From: Sphingomonas sp. PAMC26645 | Lineage (GTDB): Bacteria > Pseudomonadota > Alphaproteobacteria > Sphingomonadales > Sphingomonadaceae | Direction: 5' to 3' | Length of the DNA stretch: 64,000 bases | Assembly (NCBI RefSeq): GCF_004795835.1 | Contig: NZ_CP039249.1 | Location: 2,269,001 to 2,333,000, forward strand | Shown: positions 53,303 through 61,910 of the stretch, one piece after another | Numbering within the stretch: the first letter of the stretch is position 1 | Layout: every line of letters starts with the position of its first letter | Program-made: the position numbers and the translations under genes | The notes under the pieces: model-generated | The model's input: the letters and a program-made list of their open reading frames with translations, nothing else | The model's database searches: none | Told to the model about the DNA's origin: nothing

Positions 53303-54188
53303 TCGTGTCGCTGTAACGCCCTGACGGCATGCCTGCCACCTCGCCAACGGTGACGCGGAGTTCGAGCGCGATGCCGTCGATCGTCAGCGGCGGGGCGATC
53401 GTGCGCGACGACGGCCCCGACAGGTCGACGGGTGTTCCGTCGATCGCAAGGCCGTAGGGGATACGCGCCTTCCCCGAGTCACTGCCGATCAGATGACCCG
53501 TGTTCGCCGATACGACGAGCAGATGCGCGACGGTGTTTGCCCGAACCTGAAGCATCGCTGTGCGCTGTTCGCCGGTGGTGAGCGTGCCGAGATCGATCGC
53601 CTGCGCCGACGTTCCGCTGGCAAAGCCACTGCTGGTCCCGGCGAAGTTCGCCTGGGCGCGGGCGATGCTGCGCAAGAGGAGCGTCGATCGCGCGGAGAAA
53701 CCGTCGGCAGCATCGGGCGTCCGGAGCATCGCCTGGACGATCCGGGAATATTCACCCGCCGCGATCACCGAATCCTGGTCGACCAGCAGTCTCCAGACGA
53801 TTGTGACGCGCGGCCGCGCCGTCGTCAGGCGGACGGTCGACAGATCGGGGGAAAGCCCTGCCACGACGCCATCGCCGGGCTGCACCTCGATCCGGTACAC
53901 GAGCGGCCGTGTCGCGTCGCCGAACCGGATCGTGCGCAACGGCGCCGACGCATCGTCGACCAGTGCGACGGTTGCCTCGCAATCCGTACCCTCGACCAGA
54001 TCGACGGTCGTTCGCAGCGATCCCTCGCCGGGGGTCATGCCGAACGGGTCGTAGGCGATGGGGCTCGCGACCAGCGTGCCGATCCGGACATCGCACGCGA
54101 ACGCGGTAACGGGCATCGCCAACCCCAGCACGATCGCGGCGCCGGGAAGCCAGCGGCTAAGGGCGGACTGCATGAAGCGTACCGACAT
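53280..54188 (-). CDS. Fimbrial tip/adhesin subunit (spore coat U-like)
   Basis: A 302-residue exported protein with a signal peptide ending VTAFA; the mature protein starts with Cys (CDVRIGTLVASPIAYDPFG). It has two tandem immunoglobulin-like pilin folds of the SCPU type. It is last in the chaperone-usher operon, where tip adhesins are usually found. ATGs at 54188 and 54173 both give a usable signal; each overlaps the usher end. Confidence 0.75.
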   Translation of the reverse strand: MSVRFMQSALSRWLPGAAIVLGLAMPVTAFACDVRIGTLVASPIAYDPFGMTPGEGSLRTTVDLVEGTDCEATVALVDDASAPLRTIRFGDATRPLVYRIEVQPGDGVVAGLSPDLSTVRLTTARPRVTIVWRLLVDQDSVIAAGEYSRIVQAMLRTPDAADGFSARSTLLLRSIARAQANFAGTSSGFASGTSAQAIDLGTLTTGEQRTAMLQVRANTVAHLLVVSANTGHLIGSDSGKARIPYGLAIDGTPVDLSGPSSRTIAPPLTIDGIALELRVTVGEVAGMPSGRYSDTITIDVSP

Positions 54189-56805
54189 CGACTATTCCCT
54201 TCGAGAGTTCGGAGACGACGAACTCGACCGTGGCTACGGTTTCGATCGTCACGCGGTAGTGACCGGGCGAGAGATGGTCGGCCGCGAACCGGCCCGCGTC
54301 GTTGGTGAAGATCGGCCGTTTGCCGAACGCCTGGTCACCGATCTTCTCGATGACGCCGGAGTAGCTCGACACCGGCCCGCTGGCGGTGACGATGAACCCC
54401 ATCGCGATCCGCGACGCCGCCGATCCGACCGCGACTCGGTAGCCCGACGCGGAGCCCGGAAAGGCGAGCAATTGCCCATCGCCCAGATCATAGCCGGCCG
54501 GCAGCGGATCGACGTCGTAGATGTCGAGGATCGGGCTGAACACCCGGTTAAGCGGCACCAGTGGCGCGCCAAGCCAATCCTGTCGGCCGACCATGTAACC
54601 AGCCTCGTCCTTGATCGTGACCGCCGCGCCGTCCAGCGTGGCGTGTCGATCGAAGATCGCGAAATTGCCGACGCCGGGGCGACCGATCGAGACCTTGCCA
54701 TCCGCAAAACCCAAAAAGGTCGAGGCCCGCAGCCGCGTCTCGCGCGCGCCGATGCCGGTCGGCGAGCGGGAATATTGAAGGTCCTGCTCGATCGACGCGA
54801 TGAACCGGTTGCCGAAATAGCGCGCATCGCCGGATACGCCCGCACGCTCGTCGCTGCGACCGAGCTGGATCCGGCCCGACAGATCGCCGACCTGGTCGAT
54901 CGGACTCCGGCTGGCCTCGATCACCCCGGTATTCTGGCGGGTGTCAACTCGGGCTGCGATCGTATCGCGTCGCCCGGTGCGCATCGACAGGCCGAGCAGG
55001 CCTTGCGGATGCCAGCCGCCCGGCAGGTTGCGCTCGACACCCAGGGTGGCCGTCCAGACGAAGCGACCGCGCGTGACATAGCTGTTCAGGTCGAGGCCTT
55101 GCCGTCCGGTGTTGCTGCGCGTGCTGCCGTAGCTTGCGATCGCGGCGAGACCGTAATTGCCGCGTCGCCAGTCGGCACGGGCATCGACATGCCAGCGCTC
55201 GTCGTTGATCCGTCCGTCGCGATCGAAGGGCGACGAGAAGTCCTTGCTGTAGCGGCTCGACAGGACCGTGAAATTCCAGGTGTCTCGGTCGAGCGTCAGC
55301 GTCTGAAGCCAGTCTATGCTGAACGCGGTCCCCTGCTTTCCGTCGAACCGGCTGGTGCTGGCTTGGCCACGGAACAGCCCGATCGGCGTGCCGACCACGC
55401 CTTCCCCGCTGACCTGCCAGTTGCCGTCCGCATATTGCCCGCCCGTGCCGAGCGTGAAGCGGTTGGCGAACCCGTGCCGGATATAGCCGGTCGCGGTCAT
55501 CGGACCGCCATAGCGGCGCTCGCCATTCTCCTGCCGACCAAGTGCGGCGCCGAAATCGGTGAGCCCGCCGGCCAGCATCGCGGTCGCGGTGAAGAAGGCT
55601 GCCGATGCCACCTCGTGACGGCCAAGATCGTCCTCGACGATCAGCCGGACGTCGTTCGCGCCGAACTGCGATGACAGATCGGTCAGCTGATAGCGGCCCG
55701 GATCGAGGCGCAGGCGGCGCGTCTCGACGCCGTTCGTCTCGACGATGATCGTCGATGGCCGGTCGAGCGTCACACCGCCGCGCCCCGAGGGACGGATATT
55801 CTCGAACGGCCGAATCCCCTGATAGTCACGCGCAACCGCGATGCCGAGGATCGTGTTGCTGCCTTGGAAACCCGTGATGCGCGGCGTCAGCTCTCCTGCT
55901 GCGTAGCGGATAGCCGAGTCGAAATCGTCATAGGTCAGCCGCGTCACCGCTCGATCGAACCCGTAATGCCCGCCGTCATGCTCGGCGAGGACACCGCCCG
56001 ACCGGAGGGTAACGCCGGGAAACGCGCCGAACGTGACGAACCCGTCCGCCGTCACGCGCAACGGCGACCGTCCGCGGTCGGGCCCGCTGTCGATGAATCC
56101 CTGATCGATCGCCAACCCGACACCGCCCGCAAGCCTTGCCTGCTGCATGTATCGCGAGGGATCGGGACGAACGTCGCCGCGCATGCTGAGCGACTGGAGC
56201 GCGAGCGCGCTCGCCGGCACGGTAACGGCGACCTCGAGCGTGGCCGGATCATAGCCGACATGGAACGGCGGGACGTCGAGCGCGTCGAAGCGTGCCCGGA
56301 GAGCCGGTCCGACTTTCGCCTTCAGCTTGGCGAACAGCGTGGCGTCGATGCTGGGACCGAGCAGCGCCAACAGGCGGACGGCGTCGATATCGCCATTGCC
56401 CGCCGTATCGACGCGAACGCCGATCTCACCAACCAGGCGCCCGTTCACGAGCAACGGCGCATCAAGGTCGACGAGGCCGCGCGGAACCAACGGCGGTGTC
56501 ACCAGGGGGGGGGTCATCAGGGGGGTTGTCGTTGGAGGCGGTGTCACCAAGGGCGGCGGTATCGCAGGCTGGACATCCTGAGGGAGGGTGGGGGGACCGC
56601 GCCCGTTCTCCTGCCGGGCCTCACCGGCGCCAGCGACGGCATCGTCGGCCGCGATTAGCGCGGCGACGTCCAGCGTCGCGAACGGGACAACGGCTGCACC
56701 CGCGGCCGAACCGCAGGACAGTGCGCAGAGGCTGACCGCCGATCGCCTTAAGTACCGTTGGGCACGCCAAGGAGACCGTCGTGCGCGGTCATAGCCCGCG
56801 GCCAC
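54157..56805 (-). CDS. Fimbrial outer-membrane usher
   Basis: A protein of about 882 residues. It has a signal-like region (SAVSLCALSCGSAAGAAVV), a proline-rich linker (about residues 75-110) encoded partly by a run of nine cytosines, an N-terminal domain, a 24-strand barrel and C-terminal domains. Family traits include FENIRPSGRGGVTLDRPSTI and TNGVETRRLRLDPGRYQLTD. It threads chaperone-bound pilins through the outer membrane. The GTG at 56805 is chosen because it lies inside the chaperone's last codons; an ATGA at the junction (56792) is out of frame. The 56877 ATG would overlap the chaperone by 89 bases. Confidence 0.82.
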   Translation of the reverse strand: MAAGYDRARRSPWRAQRYLRRSAVSLCALSCGSAAGAAVVPFATLDVAALIAADDAVAGAGEARQENGRGPPTLPQDVQPAIPPPLVTPPPTTTPLMTPPLVTPPLVPRGLVDLDAPLLVNGRLVGEIGVRVDTAGNGDIDAVRLLALLGPSIDATLFAKLKAKVGPALRARFDALDVPPFHVGYDPATLEVAVTVPASALALQSLSMRGDVRPDPSRYMQQARLAGGVGLAIDQGFIDSGPDRGRSPLRVTADGFVTFGAFPGVTLRSGGVLAEHDGGHYGFDRAVTRLTYDDFDSAIRYAAGELTPRITGFQGSNTILGIAVARDYQGIRPFENIRPSGRGGVTLDRPSTIIVETNGVETRRLRLDPGRYQLTDLSSQFGANDVRLIVEDDLGRHEVASAAFFTATAMLAGGLTDFGAALGRQENGERRYGGPMTATGYIRHGFANRFTLGTGGQYADGNWQVSGEGVVGTPIGLFRGQASTSRFDGKQGTAFSIDWLQTLTLDRDTWNFTVLSSRYSKDFSSPFDRDGRINDERWHVDARADWRRGNYGLAAIASYGSTRSNTGRQGLDLNSYVTRGRFVWTATLGVERNLPGGWHPQGLLGLSMRTGRRDTIAARVDTRQNTGVIEASRSPIDQVGDLSGRIQLGRSDERAGVSGDARYFGNRFIASIEQDLQYSRSPTGIGARETRLRASTFLGFADGKVSIGRPGVGNFAIFDRHATLDGAAVTIKDEAGYMVGRQDWLGAPLVPLNRVFSPILDIYDVDPLPAGYDLGDGQLLAFPGSASGYRVAVGSAASRIAMGFIVTASGPVSSYSGVIEKIGDQAFGKRPIFTNDAGRFAADHLSPGHYRVTIETVATVEFVVSELSKGIVDVGTLHAVRP
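56505..56513. repeat. Homopolymer G9/C9 tract in the usher gene
   Basis: Nine consecutive G on the plus strand encode part of the proline-rich linker on the minus strand. A second run of six lies at 56520-56525. Such tracts can slip and switch a reading frame on and off. Confidence 0.55.
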
Positions 56806-57544
56806 CTCGCTCCTCCGGAAGAGCGCCGATGATAAGCTGGGCGGGCCCCTTGATCGTGTCGACAAGGGACATTTCACGCGATGCGCCAGGCATCACGAAG
56901 ACGGCGTCGCCGTAGCGGATCTGGTCGAGCGCGAGCGGTTCGACCTTGTCACCGCGTTTCAACTGCCAACTGTATAGTGTCAGGTCCGCGACACCGGCGC
57001 CGCTGTTGGTCATTCGTCCGTGCAGCGCGCCGTCCTTTCCGAACACGAGATCGCCGGTCATCGCCAGCGCGGGCTTCAGCGAGTCCGGCTGGACGATCGC
57101 GGTGGTGTTGAAATTGAGCGACATCGCCAGGTGGCTCTGCATCGCCGCCGCTGCGTCCTGCTTGACCATCTCGGTGGAATTGGTCTGCTTCACGCGCAGG
57201 ACGAAGACCTTGCCCTTGTCCATCGTCGGCGCACCGACATAGCGGACCTGCATCAGCTGCGACTTGTCGCCGGCGATGCTGGCTTGCGGCGGGAAGATCA
57301 GGAAATCATTGGGTGCCGGGGTGAAGGCCCGCTTGCCGGCTTCGTCGACCGTAACCGAGAACGGCTGGAGCTCGACGTTGAGGACTTCGGCACGGGTATT
57401 GGTCACCGTGATCCGGGCCGTCGATCGCGCGCCGCTGGGCGTCAGCGTGTAGATCATCGGCTGTACGCCGTAGGCGAAGGCCAGCGTCGATGTGAGGGCC
57501 GTAAGGGCGAGGCTGGCGATGACGCGACGCGATGTTCTCAGCAC
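56789..57544 (-). CDS. Periplasmic fimbrial chaperone (PapD-like)
   Basis: A 251-residue chaperone with a signal peptide ending TLAFA and two Ig-like domains. The subunit-capping strand is in FVLRVKQTN, with the upstream LMQVRYVGAP. It holds pilin subunits in the periplasm for the usher. The GTG at 57544 has GGGGGGA upstream; a GTG at 57580 lies inside the terminator hairpin and is less likely. It is the second gene of the operon, after the pilin attenuator. Confidence 0.82.
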   Translation of the reverse strand: MLRTSRRVIASLALTALTSTLAFAYGVQPMIYTLTPSGARSTARITVTNTRAEVLNVELQPFSVTVDEAGKRAFTPAPNDFLIFPPQASIAGDKSQLMQVRYVGAPTMDKGKVFVLRVKQTNSTEMVKQDAAAAMQSHLAMSLNFNTTAIVQPDSLKPALAMTGDLVFGKDGALHGRMTNSGAGVADLTLYSWQLKRGDKVEPLALDQIRYGDAVFVMPGASREMSLVDTIKGPAQLIIGALPEERGGRGL

Positions 57545-57559
57545 GATGTTTCCCCCCGG

Positions 57560-57598
57560 AAAAAAGGAGGTGGACGCCACCGGATTGCAGCGTCCACC
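57560..57598 (-). terminator. Intrinsic terminator/attenuator between pilin and chaperone
   Basis: On the minus strand GGTGGACG (57576-57569 complement) pairs with CGTCCACC (57598-57591 complement) in an eight-pair stem with a 14-base loop, followed by a run of six T. It lies 10 bases after the pilin stop and just before the chaperone ribosome site, so partial termination would make pilin more abundant. Confidence 0.7.
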
Positions 57599-57607
57599 CC
57601 AGTAGAA

Positions 57608-58072
57608 TCAGCCGACCGTCACATCCCAGCTCTCGGTGTAAGAACCAGCGAGGAAAGGCAGCGACTGCAGCGTGACCGAGAAATTGCCCGGCAGGCCGTT
57701 GGCGACGGTCGCATCCGGTGCGCCGATCCCCGACGTAACCGCTGCGCTGGTCATGTTGACGTTGTTGAACGGCAGAAGGTTGCCGTCGAGATCGAGCGTC
57801 AGGTTGTAGTGGACCTGCGACGAGGACGGACCTGCGAAATAGCCATTGGCGGCATCGACGGTGATCGCCTTGTTGCCGGCCTTGTTGCAGGTGACCAGCA
57901 CGCCCGCGATGTTCTGCAGCGTCTGGTGCGAAGGATCGAACGAACGCGCGGTCATGTCGACCTTGCAGACCGGCACGATCGTGCCCGTCGTGGTCAACGT
58001 AGCAGCGCTCGCAACACCGGCAAATGCGGTCGAAGCAACGATGGCGATGGAGAGAACCTTAAATCCGTTCAT
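57608..58072 (-). CDS. Major fimbrial pilin
   Basis: A 154-residue exported subunit with a signal peptide cut after VASA and a mature start ATLTTTGTIVPVCKVDMTAR. Two cysteines (VCKVD and VTCNKAG) can form the usual pilin disulfide. The C-terminus SYTESWDVTVG forms the last beta strand. Size and first place in the operon mark it as the main pilin. A strong terminator follows. Confidence 0.82.
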   Translation of the reverse strand: MNGFKVLSIAIVASTAFAGVASAATLTTTGTIVPVCKVDMTARSFDPSHQTLQNIAGVLVTCNKAGNKAITVDAANGYFAGPSSSQVHYNLTLDLDGNLLPFNNVNMTSAAVTSGIGAPDATVANGLPGNFSVTLQSLPFLAGSYTESWDVTVG

Positions 58073-58148
58073 GATGAATTCCCGTGCTGTTGATCGACTG
58101 GATCGCCGATGGTCTTTGTCTACACACTAGCCTTCGTTCACAAATCGT

Positions 58149-58811
58149 TCAGTTGAATAGGTCTGATTGACTATCGATATGCTGCAATTTCCGTTGAACA
58201 TGCACTGATAGCGACAAGGCTATTCTTTGCGCCTGGGGTGCTCCGCTGACATTCATCTTTGCATAGATCGACCGCAGATGGGCGCGCACCGTGTTCACGG
58301 AGATGTTGAGCGTCCGCGATATCTCCTTCGGGCAGACTGCGTCGGCCACCCCCTGGAACACTGGCAGTTCGGACGGCGTCAGGCCGAACATCGCGCCAGC
58401 TATGCTTGCGTCGATCAGCGCGCGCGAACTGATATCGTCGAGCGTGACCAGCAACACCCAGGATCCCTCGACGATGGTCTTGAGAATCGTCACCGCGACC
58501 CAGCGCGATACGCCGAAAGGCAGGATCAACGCCGCCACCGCCTCGTCGCGCGACAGCGCGAGCGCCGCCTGCTGCTGGAACAATCGATTGGATGCAGGTT
58601 CGGCAAATCGCAGGCGGTGGCCGACATGCGGGGCGACCATGCCGACATCGAGCAATCGCTGTCCCGCCTGGTTCGTTCGCTGCAGCCGCAGCGCATCGTC
58701 GAGCACCAGCCGGGCCTGCGCATCGAGTTCGAACCAGGCCACGCTCCAACGCTGTGCAAGTGCGCTCGGGCTGGGCCGCGATAGCATATCCATTCTGTCG
58801 ATGACGCTCAT
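58149..58811 (-). CDS. LuxR-type transcription regulator
   Basis: A 220-residue regulator. The first ~150 residues form an alpha/beta sensor-like domain (PAS-like, no cofactor residue recognised). The C-terminus is a LuxR/GerE helix-turn-helix with LTPSELPVFQGVADAVCPKE, ISVNTVRAHLRSIYAKM. It is upstream of and in the same direction as the pilin operon, and divergent from the bacteriophytochrome. It may control the fimbriae or answer to the phytochrome. Confidence 0.82.
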   Translation of the reverse strand: MSVIDRMDMLSRPSPSALAQRWSVAWFELDAQARLVLDDALRLQRTNQAGQRLLDVGMVAPHVGHRLRFAEPASNRLFQQQAALALSRDEAVAALILPFGVSRWVAVTILKTIVEGSWVLLVTLDDISSRALIDASIAGAMFGLTPSELPVFQGVADAVCPKEISRTLNISVNTVRAHLRSIYAKMNVSGAPQAQRIALSLSVHVQRKLQHIDSQSDLFN

Positions 58812-58938
58812 AGGACCCCTTGGAATGTGCCGCTGTCAGAGTTGCAGATATTCCGTGCTTCGATCTCGGGATGGATTCTATCTTGTCGGTCGCCCAACCC
58901 CTCATGTCCCTACATCCAACCAATCTAATCGAAGTTAA

Positions 58939-58976
58939 AGTACGTATGGCAACTTAGGTAATGGCCCTTACGTACT
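58939..58976. promoter_or_regulatory. Inverted repeat in the LuxR-phytochrome intergenic region
   Basis: AGTACGTA (58939-58946) and TACGTACT (58969-58976) form a perfect eight-base dyad with a 22-base spacer. It lies between the divergent luxR-type and phytochrome genes (gap 58812-59105) and is a candidate operator for either direction. Confidence 0.45.
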
Positions 58977-59105
58977 AGTCCGTAGTCGATCTTGATGTTG
59001 GCTAGTCGGAAAAGTCGTCGGATGATGACCCAACAGGATCTTGAATATTGCAGACACGGTAGAGTGATACTTCAATAAAATCCGAGGGATGGGGATAATT
59101 GCGAG

Positions 59106-61631
59106 ATGCACGCGGATTGCGAGCGCGAACCGATCACGTTTCCCGAACGCATCCAGAGTTTCGGCTTTCTGCTTGCGGTTACCAACAACTGGGTGATCGA
59201 GAGGGCATCGGCGAACCTGTCCCAGTTTCTCGGGATGGAGGCCAAGTCCGCGATCGGCATGCTTCTCGACCGCGTGATCCCGCAGCCGGCGATGCATCAC
59301 CTGCGATACCGCGTTGCGATGCCCGGCGCCGGCCGGGGGATCGACCGGATCTTTGGCTTGCGCTTGAGGCCGGGGGGAGATCTTTACGACCTCGCCTTTC
59401 ACCTTAGCGGCAACCTCCTCATCATCGAAGGCGAGCCCTGCGGGAGCGACCAGCCAGCCAGTGCGGCGACCCTGGTGCGTTCGATGATGGGGCAAGTTCA
59501 GTCGCAGGCTACGGTCGATTCGCTCTACATCGACGCCGCGCGCCAGGTCCGCGCGATCACCGGCTTCGACCGCGCGCTCATCTATAGGATCGACGACGAC
59601 GGTACCGGGCAGGTGATCGCCGAGTCCGCAAAAGCCGATGTCGATCCGCTGCTGGGACTGCACTTCCCCGCCACCGACATCCCCAGCCAGGCGCAAAGCC
59701 TGTATCTCCGCAACCCGTTCCGGATCATCGCGAACGTCGCCGCGGCACCCGTTGCACTGGTCTCGTCGGGCTCGGGCCGGACTGCGCCGCCGCCACCACT
59801 CGACCTGACACTGGCAGTCACCCGCGCGGTATCGCCGGTCCATATCGAGTATCTGCGGAACATGGGCGTCGCGGCCTCCTTGTCGATCTCGATCATCATA
59901 GACAACACGCTCTGGGGCCTGTTCGCCTGCCACCATTTCACGCCGCGGCTGCCGAGCTTCGTCATGCGCAGCGCCGCCGAACTCTTCGGCGCGATGTTCT
60001 CCCTGACGCTGGAGAACCGGCTGCATGCCAGCGCCGCCGCGGACGATGCACGCAACCGTATCGCGATCGAGGAGATTGCCGCCGCGGCAACGGCAGACCC
60101 GACGTGGCTGGCCGATCCGACGTGGTTGAGCACGGCCATTGCGAAGGTCATAGCCTGCGACGGCATTGCGCTGACGAACAACGGCGCGCTCACCATTGCC
60201 GGGACAGTGCCCGACAAGGCTGCAATCATGACGCTGGTCGAAAGCCTCGACAGGGCGGATATCGACCGAGTCTGCGCAACGGACTGTCTTGGCCATTCTG
60301 AGCGAGCGGCGGGCGTTCTCGCCATTCCCATCGCCCGGTCACCTCGCGACTATCTATTGCTGTTCCGGCAGGCGCGCGCCCAAGAGAAGCGCTGGGGTGG
60401 CGATCCAGATCCTGTCGTCGTCGTCGACATAGGCGAACCACCCAACGCAGCGAGCTTGCCGCATCCCAGAACCAGTTTCAGTCCGTTCGTACGCGGCAAC
60501 CTCGGTCAGTCTTCGTCGTTCACCGATAGCGATTGCCGTGCTGCGGAGATGATCCGAACGGCATTCGACCGCATCCTGCTCAAGCTGCTGGTGAGCGAGG
60601 CCAGTCACGCCGAGCAAGGGTCTGCGCGACAGGATATGGTGATCGCCGAACTCAACCACCGGGTCCGCAACATCCTGACGCTGATCCGCGGCTTGATCGG
60701 CCAGACTGCAATCGACGGTATTGGAACCGAGGATTACGTCGCGGCGCTTGGCGGTCGCGTCCAGGCCTTGGCGCGCGCGCACGATCACGCGACACGGGGC
60801 GATGGCATCTCCGGCACGCTGATCGCGTTGCTGGATGATGAGATCGCCGCGTTCGTACCGACCCGGCGCGATCGGTTTCAGATGTTCGGACCCGCCGTTC
60901 GGTTCGATGCGCAGGCGCTGGCAACATTGGCGCTCGTCATCCACGAACTCGTCACGAACAGCGTCAAGCACGGCGCGTTCTCGACCAGCGGGACGGTCGA
61001 GTTGCACATTACCAACGATACCGACGGCGTGCGCATGGCGTGGCGCGAGCGCCAGGGTCCGACCCCCTCCGAGCCAAGGGAGCGAGGGTTCGGTTCGGTC
61101 ATCATCGAACGCATGATCCCGTTCGACCTGCAAGGTCTCGCGCGGACCCGCTACCCACCTGCAGGGTTCGAAGCCGACTTTTTCGTGCCCGCGGCGCATG
61201 TCGTAGCCGAGGCCGAACTGCTGGTGGCGATTCCCATCGGAACGGCATCGTCCGACGCACCGTCGGAACGTCCCCTGGCCGGACTATCGGTGCTCCTGCT
61301 CGAGGATAACATGATCGTCGCGCTCGAGGCGGAGGACCTGCTTCATCAACTGGGTGCCGCGAAGGTGGAGATCGCAGCCGACCTGATCGGCGCCGAGAAA
61401 GCGATCGATCGCGGCGGCGTCGACATTGTCATGCTCGATATCGGTATAGGCGACCTCAACAGCGCACCGCTGGCACGCCGCCTCTCCAGCGTGTCGATCG
61501 CCTTCTTCTTCGCCAGCGGCTACGACGAACGCCCCGGCCTGGCGTCAGAATTCGCCGACATACCGATCGTCGGAAAGCCGTACAGCCTTACCAATTTGCG
61601 CATGGCGGCCACCCAGTCCCTGATGAGATAG
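59106..61631 (+). CDS. Bacteriophytochrome hybrid kinase (PAS-GAF-PHY, HWE kinase, receiver)
   Basis: An 841-residue red/far-red photoreceptor. The N-terminal Cys5 in MHADCEREPITFPERIQSFG is where biliverdin attaches. The GAF domain has HFPATDIPSQAQSLYLRNPF and the chromophore His region SPVHIEYLRNMGVA. The PHY region runs to about 510. The kinase part has the HWE-type motif ELNHRVRNILTLIRGLIG and ELVTNSVKHGAFS. The C-terminal receiver (about 715-835) has LLLEDNMIVALE and phosphoacceptor Asp in IVMLDIGIG. Sensor, HWE kinase and receiver in one chain suggest light-driven phosphotransfer. No haem oxygenase gene is in this window. Confidence 0.9.
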   Translation: MHADCEREPITFPERIQSFGFLLAVTNNWVIERASANLSQFLGMEAKSAIGMLLDRVIPQPAMHHLRYRVAMPGAGRGIDRIFGLRLRPGGDLYDLAFHLSGNLLIIEGEPCGSDQPASAATLVRSMMGQVQSQATVDSLYIDAARQVRAITGFDRALIYRIDDDGTGQVIAESAKADVDPLLGLHFPATDIPSQAQSLYLRNPFRIIANVAAAPVALVSSGSGRTAPPPPLDLTLAVTRAVSPVHIEYLRNMGVAASLSISIIIDNTLWGLFACHHFTPRLPSFVMRSAAELFGAMFSLTLENRLHASAAADDARNRIAIEEIAAAATADPTWLADPTWLSTAIAKVIACDGIALTNNGALTIAGTVPDKAAIMTLVESLDRADIDRVCATDCLGHSERAAGVLAIPIARSPRDYLLLFRQARAQEKRWGGDPDPVVVVDIGEPPNAASLPHPRTSFSPFVRGNLGQSSSFTDSDCRAAEMIRTAFDRILLKLLVSEASHAEQGSARQDMVIAELNHRVRNILTLIRGLIGQTAIDGIGTEDYVAALGGRVQALARAHDHATRGDGISGTLIALLDDEIAAFVPTRRDRFQMFGPAVRFDAQALATLALVIHELVTNSVKHGAFSTSGTVELHITNDTDGVRMAWRERQGPTPSEPRERGFGSVIIERMIPFDLQGLARTRYPPAGFEADFFVPAAHVVAEAELLVAIPIGTASSDAPSERPLAGLSVLLLEDNMIVALEAEDLLHQLGAAKVEIAADLIGAEKAIDRGGVDIVMLDIGIGDLNSAPLARRLSSVSIAFFFASGYDERPGLASEFADIPIVGKPYSLTNLRMAATQSLMR

Positions 61632-61633
61632 AT

Positions 61634-61846
61634 CCCGTTTCCATTGCCAAGCTCCGACAGGCACTGATCTCGGTGACGCCAGCGTTGCAGGAACGCGAAC
61701 TCGCCACGATCGCAGCCCTGTCCGATGCTATTGCCGCAGCGCTTGAGGACCGCGGCGTTCCACCGCTACACGCGGCGCTGGCTGCACAGGTCGAAATGAC
61801 GGCGATCGCTCATGCGCAGATTGAGTGGCTGAACGACAAAGCATAG
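61634..61846 (+). pseudogene. TetR-family regulator remnant (C-terminal fragment)
   Basis: The frame from about 61634 to the TAG at 61844 encodes IAKLRQALISVTPALQEREL, then LSDAIAAALEDRGVPPLHAA, ending WLNDKA. This is the typical C-terminal ligand-domain end of a TetR repressor. No start codon or helix-turn-helix precedes it, because the phytochrome gene ends at 61631. The gene has lost its first two-thirds, marking a deletion or rearrangement breakpoint. Confidence 0.65.
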
Positions 61847-61910
61847 GGCTTGGCGAGCGGTTCGCGATGGCGCGGCAAGCCCTGCGAGAATTGCGGTAGC
61901 GGAGACCCGA

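Noticed and set aside
56776..56792. ATGA overlap as usher start (ATG at 56792)
   Set aside because: That ATG is out of frame with the usher and reaches a stop after 14 codons.
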